NCBI GenBank assembly: GCA_014084085.1
Contig: NPFB01000040.1
Span: 93,354 to 119,370 of the forward strand
Direction of reading: 5' to 3'
Origin: Hondaea fermentalgiana
Taxonomy: Eukaryota; Sar; Bigyra; Thraustochytrida; Thraustochytriidae
DNA length: 26,017 nt
The translations under genes were made by a program, and so were the position numbers. Below, piece after piece: positions 1 through 12,100 of the stretch; the first letter of the stretch is position 1, and every line of letters begins with the position of its first letter. A model generated the notes under the pieces. The model worked only from the letters and a program-made list of their open reading frames with translations. It searched no databases and had not been told where the DNA came from.

Positions 1-2
1 TG

Positions 3-2348
3 GGCCGCTGCAAGCTCATGGTCGTCGGCCAGGGCGCCGCCGGCAAGACGTCCACGGTGCGCTCGCTGCTGGGCTTGGCGCCGGAGAAGAATCATATCTC
101 GACGGAGGGCGTCGAGCTCACGCGCACCGATGCAGAGTCCTGGAAAAAGAGCAAGGACTTCGACAGCGGGTTTGAACGCCAGGCGTACCGCGTGGCGGCG
201 CTGCGCATGGCCGTGCAGAAGCAAGCGGCGAGCAAGAAGCGGCAATCGCTGCCGAGGCGCATGTCTCGCGGCATTGTAGACGTCGTACGTCGACGTTCCT
301 CTGCGGCGCGGCCCTTCGTCGCAGAGGAGCAAGTGGAGCTGGTGCCCGAGGCCGAGGTGGCGCGGCGATTCGACATTGCGGAGGTCGAGCACATGGCCGG
401 CCAGACGCAGTCGGGCGAGAAGATCAAGTTTACGATCTGGGACTATGCAGGTCAGGACGTCTTTTACGCGCTGCACCACATTTTCCTCACGCGCGAGGGC
501 GGCGTCTTCATGCTCGTGTTCAACATGCAAGAGCTCATGGACAAGCGCGTTCAAGCCTCGGACTATCTCCGCTTCTGGCTCAATTCGATCCAACTTCACG
601 CTCCCGATGCTCCTGTCATTCTGGTTGGCTCCCACTACGACAAATCCGCAAACAATGCTCGCGCTGTAGAAAAGATTCTTCGCGACGACTTTCAGGCCCA
701 GCGCGGCGTCAAGTTGGTCAAGAATCGGGCCGAAAGACTTAGTTTCTTCCCGATCAACAACATGGCGTCTGCTGCCGACCGCGCCACAGATCTGCGTTCC
801 GTTGTCGAGAAAACGGCGTCGAGCCTTCCATCGGTCTCGCAAAAGATCTCGCTCCGCTGGCTCAAGGTGCTCGACGACCTCATGAAGCTCGATTGCGACC
901 ACGTTCCCTTTTCCAAAGTGCAGGAGTTTGCGACCAAGTACCACGCAGGGGATCAGACAGACGAGCTGCTCAAGTTCTTTCACGAGCTAGGTATGCTTGT
1001 ACACTTGCGTTCCACGGACACTCTGCACGACAAGGTCGTCATGAATCCGCAATGGCTTCTGGACAAGCTTTCTCGCGTGATCGCCGACGAAATCCATGTG
1101 GAGGACATTTACTATGACGAAAGGCTTGCTGAGCTTGACCTCGAGGAGGATTTTTGGCACTTGAGGCACCGCGGCATCGCCTCGCGTAGCCTGCTCGAGT
1201 TTCTATGGGACAACGAGGAAGTCGACTATCTTGCAGGATTTATGGGCGACACCATGCTTGCGTCAGATTGGGCCTTTCCCGAGGATTTCATCCGCGCGAA
1301 AGCTCGAGACGGCGAAGCACTGTACCTTGTGAGCAGTCTTCTTGGGGACGCGCACGACGCCGAGCTCATCGCAGATATCGAGAGCATGGCCCCAGGTCTG
1401 ACGTGCGTGCTCGACTTCTCCGACCTTTTCCTTCCCAACGGCGTCTTTGCGCGCCTCCTGTCCTTGTGCGCCAAGTACAGCAGTACGTGCGGGGCGCAGA
1501 GCAACCCGCCGCGACTCAGTGGGCGCCACGCCCTTATCTGCTTTGGGCTTTCTGAGTTTGCTCTTGAGGTGCGTGGCAACCAGATTTGGCTGCGGGCTGT
1601 GCCTGGCACCTACCGACCGGCCAGTACGCTCAAGGTTTTGATCAGTATGTTTAAGGGGGCTCGCGATGCCGTCTTCCAACGTCTTCCGTGGAAGCTACAC
1701 CTCCAGTCCCCCGTGGACGCGTCCATTTTGGTTTCCTACGACAAATACATGGCCGCTCTCGATGCCAAACTCGCCGTGGTCAAGGCAGTCGGCATGGGCA
1801 ACGCCCGCGTGTCGGACTTTGCAGCGTTCTTCAACGATGGTTTGCTTGACGACGACAAGCACGACACGGGTCCGGTCGAGTCCGTTCCAATGCTCGCGCT
1901 GCCTCCAGGCACGCGTTGGCACGTCTTCATCAGCCACAAGCAGTCCGAGGCTGGCGATGCCTGCAACCTCATTGCAGAAAAGCTCCTTAATCGCGGCCTC
2001 AATGTCTGGATTGACCAGCGCACCAAGGGCAATTTGTCCACGACGGAGATGCGCGACGGCATCAGAGCTTCCAAGTGCTACCTTTTGTTTCTCACCAAGT
2101 CCGTCTTCAAGTCCGACGCCGTTTGCATGGAGCTCGAGACGGCTTTAGAGGCGGAGAAACCCATCTTGCTTGTGCACGAGAGCAATCCAGATCTTCCGGC
2201 TTTCGCATCGTTTTCGACATATATTTCTTCTGCACCGGACGCTGCCAAGTTCCTCTTCGACAAACGGGAGTCCATGCCTTTTCAGCGTCGCCTATATCTG
2301 GCCGAGGGCTTTTACAAGGAGCTCATTGCACGCATCAACGCAAGTTGA
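3..2348 (+). CDS. ROCO-family protein, Roc GTPase-COR-TIR (5' partial)
   Basis: The frame is open to the left edge, so the true start and any N-terminal repeats (LRR or ankyrin in many ROCO proteins) lie outside the window. Residues are numbered from the Met at position 18, which sits inside the Roc domain and is not the start. A Roc GTPase is shown by the P-loop GQGAAGKTS (5-13), the switch II motif DYAGQ (142-146) and a G4-like SHYD (205-208); a basic insert lies at about 70-100. COR follows at about 277-560, with the typical NPQWL (343-347). A TIR domain closes the protein (about 632-776): HVFISHK, NVWIDQ and a Glu at 705 in CMELETAL, which aligns with the catalytic Glu of TIR NADases such as SARM1. 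ROCO proteins are dimeric GTPases in which Roc-COR controls an attached effector domain; here that would be TIR, giving either NAD+ cleavage or scaffold signalling. The domain calls are firm; enzymatic activity is inference. Confidence 0.88.
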   Translation, partial: GRCKLMVVGQGAAGKTSTVRSLLGLAPEKNHISTEGVELTRTDAESWKKSKDFDSGFERQAYRVAALRMAVQKQAASKKRQSLPRRMSRGIVDVVRRRSSAARPFVAEEQVELVPEAEVARRFDIAEVEHMAGQTQSGEKIKFTIWDYAGQDVFYALHHIFLTREGGVFMLVFNMQELMDKRVQASDYLRFWLNSIQLHAPDAPVILVGSHYDKSANNARAVEKILRDDFQAQRGVKLVKNRAERLSFFPINNMASAADRATDLRSVVEKTASSLPSVSQKISLRWLKVLDDLMKLDCDHVPFSKVQEFATKYHAGDQTDELLKFFHELGMLVHLRSTDTLHDKVVMNPQWLLDKLSRVIADEIHVEDIYYDERLAELDLEEDFWHLRHRGIASRSLLEFLWDNEEVDYLAGFMGDTMLASDWAFPEDFIRAKARDGEALYLVSSLLGDAHDAELIADIESMAPGLTCVLDFSDLFLPNGVFARLLSLCAKYSSTCGAQSNPPRLSGRHALICFGLSEFALEVRGNQIWLRAVPGTYRPASTLKVLISMFKGARDAVFQRLPWKLHLQSPVDASILVSYDKYMAALDAKLAVVKAVGMGNARVSDFAAFFNDGLLDDDKHDTGPVESVPMLALPPGTRWHVFISHKQSEAGDACNLIAEKLLNRGLNVWIDQRTKGNLSTTEMRDGIRASKCYLLFLTKSVFKSDAVCMELETALEAEKPILLVHESNPDLPAFASFSTYISSAPDAAKFLFDKRESMPFQRRLYLAEGFYKELIARINAS

Positions 2349-2532
2349 CGTGGCGTGGAGACCACGAGACACATATTGTTTTTAGATATGTTTGATGAAA
2401 TGTTCTACCTTTGCCTGACTCTCTCTTTCCATGCAACCAATTGCTGCATACAGCATGGTTCACTGACCGTCTGGCTCGTCAAGTCTCGATAAATGCTCGT
2501 ATCGAGGGCCTGCTGGGAGACATCGTTGGAAT

Positions 2533-2574
2533 CCCCCCCCCCAAAAAAAAGAAAAGGAAAAGAAAAGAAAGAAA
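2533..2574. repeat. C10 run followed by a 32-nt purine tract
   Basis: Ten consecutive C residues (2533-2542) are followed directly by an uninterrupted A/G run (2543-2574). With the pyrimidine tract some 30 bases downstream it forms an imperfect purine/pyrimidine inverted pair. Confidence 0.9.
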
Positions 2575-2604
2575 CTGAGTCGAGCTTAGCAGCGTTGCTT
2601 CCTT

Positions 2605-2640
2605 TTCTTCTTCTTCTTCTTCTTCTTCTTCTTCTTCTTC
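2605..2640. repeat. (TTC)12 microsatellite
   Basis: Twelve perfect TTC units, inside a longer pyrimidine-rich stretch (about 2599-2663). It is intergenic and lies upstream of the HERC-like gene. Confidence 0.97.
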
Positions 2641-2747
2641 CTGGCTTCTTTTCTCTCTCCAAAGCCTGGATTGGGATCAACAAGGCTACGGTCACATCAC
2701 ATGGCATTGAATTTCCGAATAGGCCTAGACCGAGTGTCTCGCAGAAC

Positions 2748-2753
2748 AATAAA
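2748..2753 (+). terminator. AATAAA, possible poly(A) signal of the ROCO gene
   Basis: An exact AATAAA hexamer about 400 bases past the ROCO stop and 350 bases before the next start codon. It would imply a long 3' UTR. No closer AATAAA is seen after the stop, but chance occurrence is possible. Confidence 0.35.
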
Positions 2754-3104
2754 GTGGTCTAACGGCTCGGAGCGTTTTTTGCGCGAGATCAATTGTCGGC
2801 ACAGACTCGCTTCACAAGCTACGCCTGCGCCGAGAGCTCTGGCGGTGCGCTACCAGAGGCTCCGGGCGCGCGGCCGACGACGACGCAGGAGCGTCGCGGA
2901 AAGGCTGCTGACGCCCGGGCCGCAACAAGATCCCAAGACTGACCAAGAAAAATCACTTCGCATCGTGAGCGGACGCCGTGCACGCGCACGCACTCACCCA
3001 CCCACCAATTCAACGACGAGGTCAAACAGAGACAGACAAAGTAGCCGCCAATTCACGCTCGCGTCTACAAACGAGTAGTACGATCAACGCAACGCTAAAA
3101 GCCA

Positions 3105-6100
3105 ATGGGCAATGCAGAGTCCGGATCGCGCAGCGCCACGCCGCTTGGCGGAACAGGCGCTGATCCTTTCGACGCCCTCCCCTCCGCGGACATGGATGCG
3201 CACTATCTCCGCGCATGCATGGACGAAATGTTCGACAAAGACCTTGTACGCAAGAACTTTGTCTCTTCGGTCAACGCCGCAAGCCTGATCGACGATCGCG
3301 ATGCCGCGCTAAACTCGCCAAGCTCGCCTACGAGCGCCTCCGTGGAGGAGGCAGAGGCTATTGCCGATGCAGTCGCGTGCCTAGCATACCCATACGATGC
3401 TGCTGCGCGCAGCATTACGGTGCAGCGCCTTACCAAAGGACTCACGGAGAATTGCCGCGAAGAAGATCCCTTCACTACGACCGTTGACCAGCGCATCCAT
3501 TTTCTGCGATGCATGCATGCAGCCATGATGCGCGCTTGGCCGCGTCGAGCGGCGCTTAAGGGCAAGCATCGTCAGTCAGACGCTCTTTCCGGAACGGACC
3601 GAAAGACCGCTTTGCTCCGAAAGGTTCTGCTCAACATGCACGAGCACGACGACCACGAGGACACGAGTCCAGACGATAATCACTTGATGCTGCCTGGAGA
3701 CGGCCTTAACACGACCCACGAAGAACTCTCCGAGGCCGAAATGCGACGCCGACGTCGCCGGCGCCGGCGACGTCGCCTTGCACAAAATTCCATCGACAAC
3801 GCTCCGCGCGATCGGCAGAATCAAGAATCTTTTGGGGCGCCTGATCTGGCAGCAGAAGCCACCTCCTTTGGCCTTTCTCATCCCGTGCGCCTTGGACTTA
3901 GTCTCTTTTTTACCCTTTTGGATTGCATTCAGCAAGACGAGGCGTGCACCGTTGACCAATACGTTCAACTCGTTCGGGAGATCCTTCCCATTGCCCAAAG
4001 CCTCGGGCCCGAGCTACTCGGCCATGAAATCCCCGCGATTCGCGAACCTTCACGAGACGATGTGCAACATGCAGGCGGGCTTGCAGGGCAAGGACTTGGA
4101 TATAACGGGACCGGCCCAGGATCTGAGGGCCCTGCCGAAAAGATGAACGAGCTCCCCCCCGTTGGCGTCCTCAATGAAATTAGCGAATTCCTCTATCGTG
4201 CGGGTACCTCGCGTAAACTCGTTGGCCTCGGTTCGCGAAACTTATTGGAAGAGGAGCTTCTTCTCGGCGGAGCGCGCACCGGAACTCTCGGATCTGCGAG
4301 ACCTTCGAGTGCGAGTAAATCACGATCCATGGAACTGGCTCGTGGGGACCGGAAAATCGGAACCGACGAGGACTCTCGCTATGGTCACGACCTTCATGAT
4401 GTCGACGCACAGCGCTACCACGAGCTTGCGCTCTCTGCCGAAGAGCGAGCTCAGGCTATAGAGTCTCTTTTCACACTGGCTCTCGGACGCGCAAAGCTCG
4501 TCGATTTCCTCCTTTGTCTCAAGGTGCTCCTCGAGGACGCTGTGGCAGACGCTGCGGCATCATCATCATCGCTGCCTTCCGCGGCAAGTCTTTCCGTTGA
4601 GACCGCACGTAAGCTGGGGAAAAAGGATGCCATGACTCCGTCCACGTCTCCAACGGAGGGTTTGGCGGTGTTCCCCACAGCCACAGCAACGGGCGGTCTG
4701 GCGGCTAGTCCTGACCGCGGCGAGCGATCTCCGGACCACTTGCCCGCCGAACGCATGCAGAAGCGCGGCTGGCGCACCGTGGAGGACCTTATGCTGGGTG
4801 TTGATGCCCAGGAAGCAGAAGTCAAGAGCGGTGTTTCTCCGCTCACGGCGAGTCTTCCGGCTGAAGGGATCCTTGCCGATGCGTCAAGCTTCGCTCCAAC
4901 AAGAGCAGCCTCTGTATCTGGCGTTGGCGCCAGCGCCGCTGTCACGCCGGGAATGGGTCCCTCAGCGACCAGTGCCTCGTCAACCGACATTACTTCTATG
5001 GAGGGCTCGCAAACGATCGTGCCACTATCAGAACAAGAGCAGCGTGAAATGACAGGGGCTGCTGTGGGCGGGACCAAGCCCCGCATCGCAGCACGCCCTG
5101 GAACGGGCGAGAAGACAGGAGGCGCACCGCCGAGTAATAACAATTTCGAGCACGACCATATCAAATCTGCGACCACCAATCACAGCAGTAGTAGCAGCAA
5201 CACCACCAGCAACAACGTTTACAACAACCACCGCAATAACAACTACTACAACAACAACAACAATAACAACAACAACAATGAGGTCGAGGAGCAAAGATCC
5301 CCACGCGAAAGACGTATCCGTGAACAGGCGCGCCGATCAAGTTCGCAAAAGGTGCAGCCAGGTTCACTGCGCGCCCTCGACCTGTGGTCAAAGCTCATGC
5401 AACTGTCCGAGGTTGACACCCGAGAACTTTTCAAGGCCCACATGCTCGGCGCCAAGGCCGAAGAGGTCGAAGTATGGAGCTTTGGCCAAAATTCGTACGG
5501 TGAGCTCGCCCACGGCGATACAATCACCCGAAAGGCGCCCAAGGAAGCAGGCGTTTTGAACGGCAAAGACGTCGTTCAAGTGGCCGCGGGCAATGAGCAC
5601 ACCATTGTCCTCACAAGGAGCGGAAAAGTATATGCAGTCGGCTACAACGACAACGGCCAATGCGGTCAAGGGAACACGGGGCGCGTGGCCCATCTCTCCA
5701 ACATCGAGTTCCTGAATAACAAGAACGTCGCTCAGGTACATGCCTACAATGGCTGTGAACACACGCTCTGTGTAACTCAGGAAGGAGCTCTTTACTCGTT
5801 TGGCTACAACTATCGAGGCCAGCTCGGGCACGGAAATACGACTTCAATATCCATTCCTCAGCTTGTGCCCGGATTTGGCATCCCAGGCCGCAGGGTTCGC
5901 TATGTGTCCTGCAGCTATTACCATAGCGTCGTGGCTACAGACAGTGGAGAAGTCTTTTCCTTTGGACGCAACGACTTTGGTCAACTGGGCCATGGAGATA
6001 CGCTCGATCGCAAAGAGCCCGCGCGCATTGACGCGCTCTCCACAGGCGAACACGTTGTTTCAGTCGCGTGCGGGCAGTACCACACCATCGTAGCCCTGTC

Positions 6101-9100
6101 CTCAGGGTCCGTCTACGCCAGCGGGAAGAATGATTACGGTCAGCTCGGTCTGAAACTTCCAGAACCACATCGTCGCATGACCATTGTGCGCGCCTTTGGC
6201 AGCAAAGCCATGGACCGTGAAAGCGACGACTGCATCAAAGAGCTTCGCTGTGGCTACTACCATACCATTGCGCTCAGCACGACGGGAAAACTCTGGGCCT
6301 TTGGGCGGAACGACTATGGACAGCTCGGCATTGGGTCCACGGCGCAAAAGGTCTTTGGTCCTCGTGAAGTCGAGGACCTCGACGGCAGCACCACTCGCGT
6401 GGTTCGCATCGCCGCTGGATGTTACCACTCTGTGGCCGTGGACCACAACAATGTCATGTACGTCTTTGGTCGCAACAATCATGGCCAATTGGGCTGTGGG
6501 GACTCTCCTGAGCGACCTTCGCCCTTGCCTCTCAAGTCCTTTGCTGGATCTCGTATTGCCGATGTGGCTGCAGGCTTTTATCATACCATCGTTCTCGTGG
6601 GCGGTCAAGATGCAGACGAAAAGGAGCATCTTGACCAGGATGAAAGCTTCCTTTTTACACCCGAGCAACACGAACTTCGCGACTTTGTCATGCAAGAACG
6701 CGAGGCGCTGGCTGTGCGGCGCAAACTGCTTTCCCCTCTCGAGCTCGCATTTCACACCTTGTACAACCTCGATCGCATGGGATCATATCATGCGCGGCGA
6801 CAGGAAAGCGTGCAGCGATGGCGCGGCCAGCGAGCATACCCAGCGCTTGACCCTCTAGCCGAGCTCGATGAAAATCCGGCTTCGCGCGCCACGGATCGCA
6901 GAAATCTGGCCGTGCCAAGTACGCTCTCTCTTGGCGGCCATGCGAGTGCTGCGGCGAACACCCGCCCTGCATCCAATGCAACGGGAACGCAGACTTTGTT
7001 GCCGCCAGGAGACCTTCCCTTTTGCATTGACAGCGATCCCCGGACTCTCGTTCTGCTCGTCTATCTCGCCCGCCTCTGCACTTCGCAGGCTGACGCATTG
7101 CATTCCGAGCCTGGATGCGAGCGCTGGACATATATGGCACTTGCGCTGCTGCGACTGACGCGAAACAACCTTGCGCAGCTTCTGTGGAGCGGGGCGGGCC
7201 CGAGATTGCAGCACGAAATGCAAAACCTTGAGTCCGAGCCATCGTCCCTTGTTCGCGCTCTCGATGAAGTGCATCGGTTCGCCCTTGACACGATCGAGAA
7301 CCCTCCGCGTCTCAAGAGTCGACACGACACGGAAATGGCTCAGGCTATTGCGTCCGAGGTGCTCATGACAGGACTTGAGCTCTTTTACCCAACACAAGAG
7401 CTTCAGGTACAGCTTTTGGCCTCACTTATGGCGGAAAATGACGAGACTGACGAACGCGAGGAAGAGTGCAAGAGCGAGAGCGAAAATGAGACCAGGGAAG
7501 AAAAGGACCTCGAGCGAGAGCAAGAAAAGAGTCTCTCCCGAGGCGGCGCTCCTGAACTTCGCAAGCAACTCGCCGCACGAAGCCGTGCTGTGGCGCAGCA
7601 GCAACAGCACCAGCAACATCAGGAGCAGCACGATATTCTTCCCTTCGAAACCCGCATCTCGCCCCGGAGCCCACTCTTCAAGTTCCAGCGCACGTCTTCA
7701 CCTGCAGTGTTTTCCAGGGGGCTCAAACGCTACCTGTTGGAACCTCTTTTGCGCCGTCTGGCCGATGACGAGCTCGTCTCGGCAATGATCCCATATCAGG
7801 CAATTCTGTTCTCGAGCGAAGCCGAAACCTCGGCGTCGCGGCCGGGACGCGCTCGCTCGCTCAGCAAGCACAATGAGGACGACTCCTCGGTGGCTCTGCT
7901 GTCAAGTCTTCTCTCGAGTCTGGTGAGGCAGATTGGGGCGGAGACGGGGCGTGCCATCTCTGCAGGTCTGCGCAATCCTGCCAACACGAACGGTTTTCTA
8001 CAGCTCCTTCTGGCGCTGCAAAAGCACCTTCTCAGCTGGGCGGCCAACTCATCGCATCCGACCGAGAGCTCTGTTGAAGGTCTTCCGCGCACGGGTCAGT
8101 ACCTGGATGACCTTCTCGATAAGTTTGCCGCGGCAGTGCCTGGACTCGGGTCCTCCGTTTCCAGCTCGTCGCTGATGTCTTCATCCTCAGGAGTCTCGCG
8201 TGAGTCCACTCTGGACACGAACTCGCCGGAATCTGCGGTCGCAGACGCGCAGCCGCCACAGCAGCAGCAGCAGCAGCAGCAGTTGCATGATCAGCACGAG
8301 ACGAATAGCGACGATACGGGCGGTTCGTTTGCTTGGAACCTCGAGACATCAAATTCTACCGCTTGGGACTGCCTCCTCCGGTACGCCGAACTTGTGCTGC
8401 GCCAGTCCAACGACGAACTTGCTGCAGTGGTCACACCCGAGAATCTTGACGCTCTTGCGCAGAAATCTGTTGTGGCGCGCGTTCTTCCCTCTCTCATTAT
8501 GGCATTGTCGCTCTTTGCGGATCGCACGTACTTTGCGAGACGTCTGTTGCCACGGGTCATTGACACGCTGCGTGTCGTTGATCAGACTGCGCAGAAATCG
8601 CCCCCACTTCTCGCCGCTGATCAGGAGTATCGTTTGGCATCGGAGCGCTTTGGTGGCTCGAAGATCAAGTCGAAAAAGAAGCGTGTCGAGGAGGCCTTGG
8701 CACTGGCAAGTTTGCCATGGCTTCTGCAGCTCGAAAAGGCGCTTGCAAGCCTTGGTGGGAAGCTGGCTGCCACGCTCGTGGGTGGCCACGTTGAGGGAGA
8801 AGCTCGTCAGCTGGAGCAAATCCCCGGTCCTGACGAAATCCGCGAATCGTACGTGGTATGGCGAGATGCAACTCTATTCAAGGGCGGTTTAGATGCGCGG
8901 ATCATTTCGCGCGTCTCCCCCAAAAGCAGCATTCTTCCAATGCTTCACATGGCCGCAAATGGTGCAAGCGGGGTTCATTGGGTAGACCGTGAGAAGAACC
9001 GACCGCCAAGCGCCAGTGTGCACCGTAAATCGGGTAGCTCGAGTGCGCACAAGTTCGGCTCAGACTGGTTCAAGATGTTCTCCTTTGGTGAGCAATTACG

Positions 9101-12100
9101 CTTCGTCCAGCGCATTCAGCGAGGCACAGAGCCCATTGTTGACGCCATTCGCGCAGCCCATGCCAAAGCAAATTTCGCCTACAACGTGACTCTTATTCAG
9201 GGCCGCGGAAACGGAGGCGCCGACGCTTCGGCGTTGGAAAAGGTGGAAGCTTGCATTTTTGCCGCAGTGCTCAAGCACACTGGCGCATTGTTGGACGCCA
9301 TTCTCTATGCGCATAATCATGACGCTCCCGCCGCAGCGGCGCCACCGCCCCCGCGTGTGCTGGATTGCTGGCGCGCGGCCGCCGATGTTCGCATGCATCT
9401 CGTTCGACTTCGTTCGCAATTCATGGCTAGTGCGAGCGACGACGCGCAAGCAAGCGATGACAACAATCTGTTTCATGCTTTTTGCGCAGGGTACTTGAAG
9501 CGTGCGCAGTTTTTGCTTCTTTTTGGTGGTGCGAGCGCGGCCAAGACTGCGCGAGCCGGTGCCGTTCGTACTGAGAACCCGCATTGGAAGACGTTGCGAG
9601 CCGCCGTGTGGACGGCAATTCGCTGGAAGCGTCTCACTCGGGAGGGCATCCAGTGCAAGGAGGCTTTGTCAAGCACAGCCTCGGACAATGGCATGGTGCA
9701 CCTGGTCATTCGCTTCATTAAATGTCCGACAGACCTCACTGTTGCTGCGGATCCGAGCGCGCCGCCAACATCGCCAACCAAGAAACCCGCTTCGCCATCC
9801 AAGCGACGAAAGCAGCTGATGCAGCAGCAATACTTTGACCTCGGTGCGCTCTTTTGGATGATCATCAACAACTGCCGACGCGCTTATTTACGAACTTGCG
9901 GTCTCGATTCTTTTCGCCGTCTTCTCGCCACTCCAGAACTCGTCTCACCGCGCACAGATGTCTTGCGGCATCTTGCACCGTCGCTACGGCTTCCCGGAGA
10001 CCTTGCGTCAATGCTCATCTGTGGCAAGGACCGCGTTGGGACATCTGGCGCGGGCAGCTCGCAAGGCCAAAATGGAGACTCTAACGGCGCTGGCGCCGCA
10101 AGCAGCGCGGACTCTGCACACACCAGCTCGCGTAATGGAAAAGTACCCGCAAGCGGCAATGATGCAGTCGCCAGCACCGCGTCTGGGCTCAGCGCGGCGG
10201 GACCTGCAGCTTCCTCAGCGGTGCAGGCATCCTTTGTGCAATTGTACACCGACTTGGCCCACGCACTTCGATCGGCGCTGCGAGAAGATGGTAAAGCCTG
10301 CGCACAGGAGCGGCTTTTGCTTCTCGATGCTTGGGCTACGTCGCTTGGGCCAATTGATGCAGATCTTTTGTGCAGTACCGGTCTCTTGGAGACGCTGCAA
10401 AACGCGCTGCAGATGGACCGCGAGATGGACCGCAAGGGCGAGGAAGACAAACAATCACTTTCGCAGCACCAAGGTCGCTCCAGCAATGGTAACGCAGGAG
10501 GTAAAGCGGCGCTTGACTCGGAAAAACGCCGCAAGAAACAGATTGGAAGAGCCGCATGGACGCTCTTTCGCCTGCTACTCGCGCAGATTGGCGACGAGAG
10601 CGACAGCGACGGCAGACTTGCTTCACTGCTCGATGTTTTGTACGCCGAAATGCAAGCTAGTCTTGAAATGATGTTACCAACACAAAGTCACACCGAGGCG
10701 GTGAGTGGCACCGATGCTGGCACAGAGGAGAAACACGGCGGCAGCGGCAGCGGCGGCGGCAGCGGCGGCGGCAACGGCGGTGCAGGTGGTAGCAATGCCA
10801 GCAGCAGCAAACACTCGTATGAGCTCGTCAAAGCTCCAACACGCGTTAACAGCGTGGGCGGCGGCTTGGTTCTCGCTCCGCCAAGTGCAGCAGCTGATTC
10901 GAAGCGCGGTCAGAGCGCCGCCAGTAACGAGTTGTACGACGAAGACGATCGCGAAGAGTTCTCGTTGTCGTTCTGGGTCTTTCCAGAGCGCCAAGCCTCG
11001 GGACTCGATCGCGTGCTCGTCATGCGAGGAAATGCGAGCGTCCAAGCTCCAATATTGACAATCCGTGATCTCGATAGCCGTCTCGAGCTATGGAGTAGCA
11101 TCGACGACGATGAAACGGAGCGTGTCGTTTCAAAGGACGCCATCCCCCTCAACGCGTGGACCCATGTGGCCATTGTTATGGATCAGGGCAAGCTTCGGCT
11201 CTTTATCAATGGTGATCTGGATGGCCAGCAACAATCGTCCTCACCCCACGTATTGTCTGCAGAACAGAGCGCGCAATTGCCAATTTGCGTCGGAAAGCCC
11301 AATCTCGATCGCATGCTCAGCGGATTCGAAGGATACGTGGCGCAGCTCAAGTACCGTACACGAGCGCTGTCGCCAATCCATGTGCATGTGATGTTTGACC
11401 AAGGCCCCCCACAGCACTTGCGCGTTCTCGATCGTCACTGTTTCCAGCTTGTGGTCCTGCAGCAGACGCTTACGGAAAGTGCGATTGGACGCAAAAGCCT
11501 CGCCATGCCCCGCTGGCTCCGTATCCACGCAAGACTCATCCGCTATGGAACGCCTCGTGTACAGCAGGCTGTCTTGCGTCTCTGGCGCGTGCTTTTCCCC
11601 TCAACGCACCCAAGCGAGGTAGCTCCACATGTCTTGGCGCCCCTGATTCGTGCCAAAGACGGACTGTCTTATACGGGGGAAGACTTTATCGACTACTTGC
11701 TTGCGCAGATTGGTGTGGGTGTATGGCACTCGAAGGAATCTCCAACCCCGCCCCTAAGTGCTTCAAGCACGGTGGGCGTAGAGTCAAAGGAACAGGCCGA
11801 GCCAACGACGCCTGCGCTCGAAGAGCGCGACGATGACGAGTCAAAGACCGCGCGAACAGAGGCCAAGGATGAGGTCACTAAAAAGAATACCTCTTCTACA
11901 ATGCCTACGGTCTCTTCGACGGCGGCGGCTGCGGATTCGAACAAAGATGCAAAGCACAAACACAAAAAGCTAAGTCTCGAATGCGATACTAGCGTGGGTC
12001 GCTGGCGCCGGCGAGATGTGGAGGTCAAACCGTCTGCCTTGAGCGGCTCGAGCTCGCACCATAGTTTTGCCCTTGCCTCGGAGCTCGTCATGCTCGTGCG

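Larger units (their letters stand above)
2349..3104. other. Intergenic spacer between the ROCO gene and the HERC-like gene
   Basis: No convincing gene lies in these 756 bases. They should hold the 3' UTR of the ROCO gene and the promoter and 5' UTR of the HERC-like gene. Visible elements are a C10 run followed by a purine tract (2533-2574), a (TTC)12 microsatellite (2605-2640), an AATAAA at 2748-2753 and two CCAAT pentamers at 3005-3009 and 3048-3052. A small perfect hairpin (CGTGG, AGA loop, CCACG) sits just after the ROCO stop at 2354-2366. Short open frames across 2405-3078 encode only low-complexity Arg/Ser/Leu-rich sequence dictated by the repeats. Confidence 0.7.

Noticed and set aside
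18..20. Met at position 18 as the ROCO start codon
   Set aside because: The frame is open to the window edge with GRCKLMVVGQG, so this Met is the middle of the first Roc beta strand.
2405..2762. Overlapping small frames with poly-Leu or poly-Arg on either strand
   Set aside because: Created by the TTC/GAA microsatellite; not coding.
4451..5179. 242-codon minus-strand open frame inside the HERC-like gene
   Set aside because: Low-complexity Ala/Ser/Pro-rich translation opposite a linker region; no motif and no start context.
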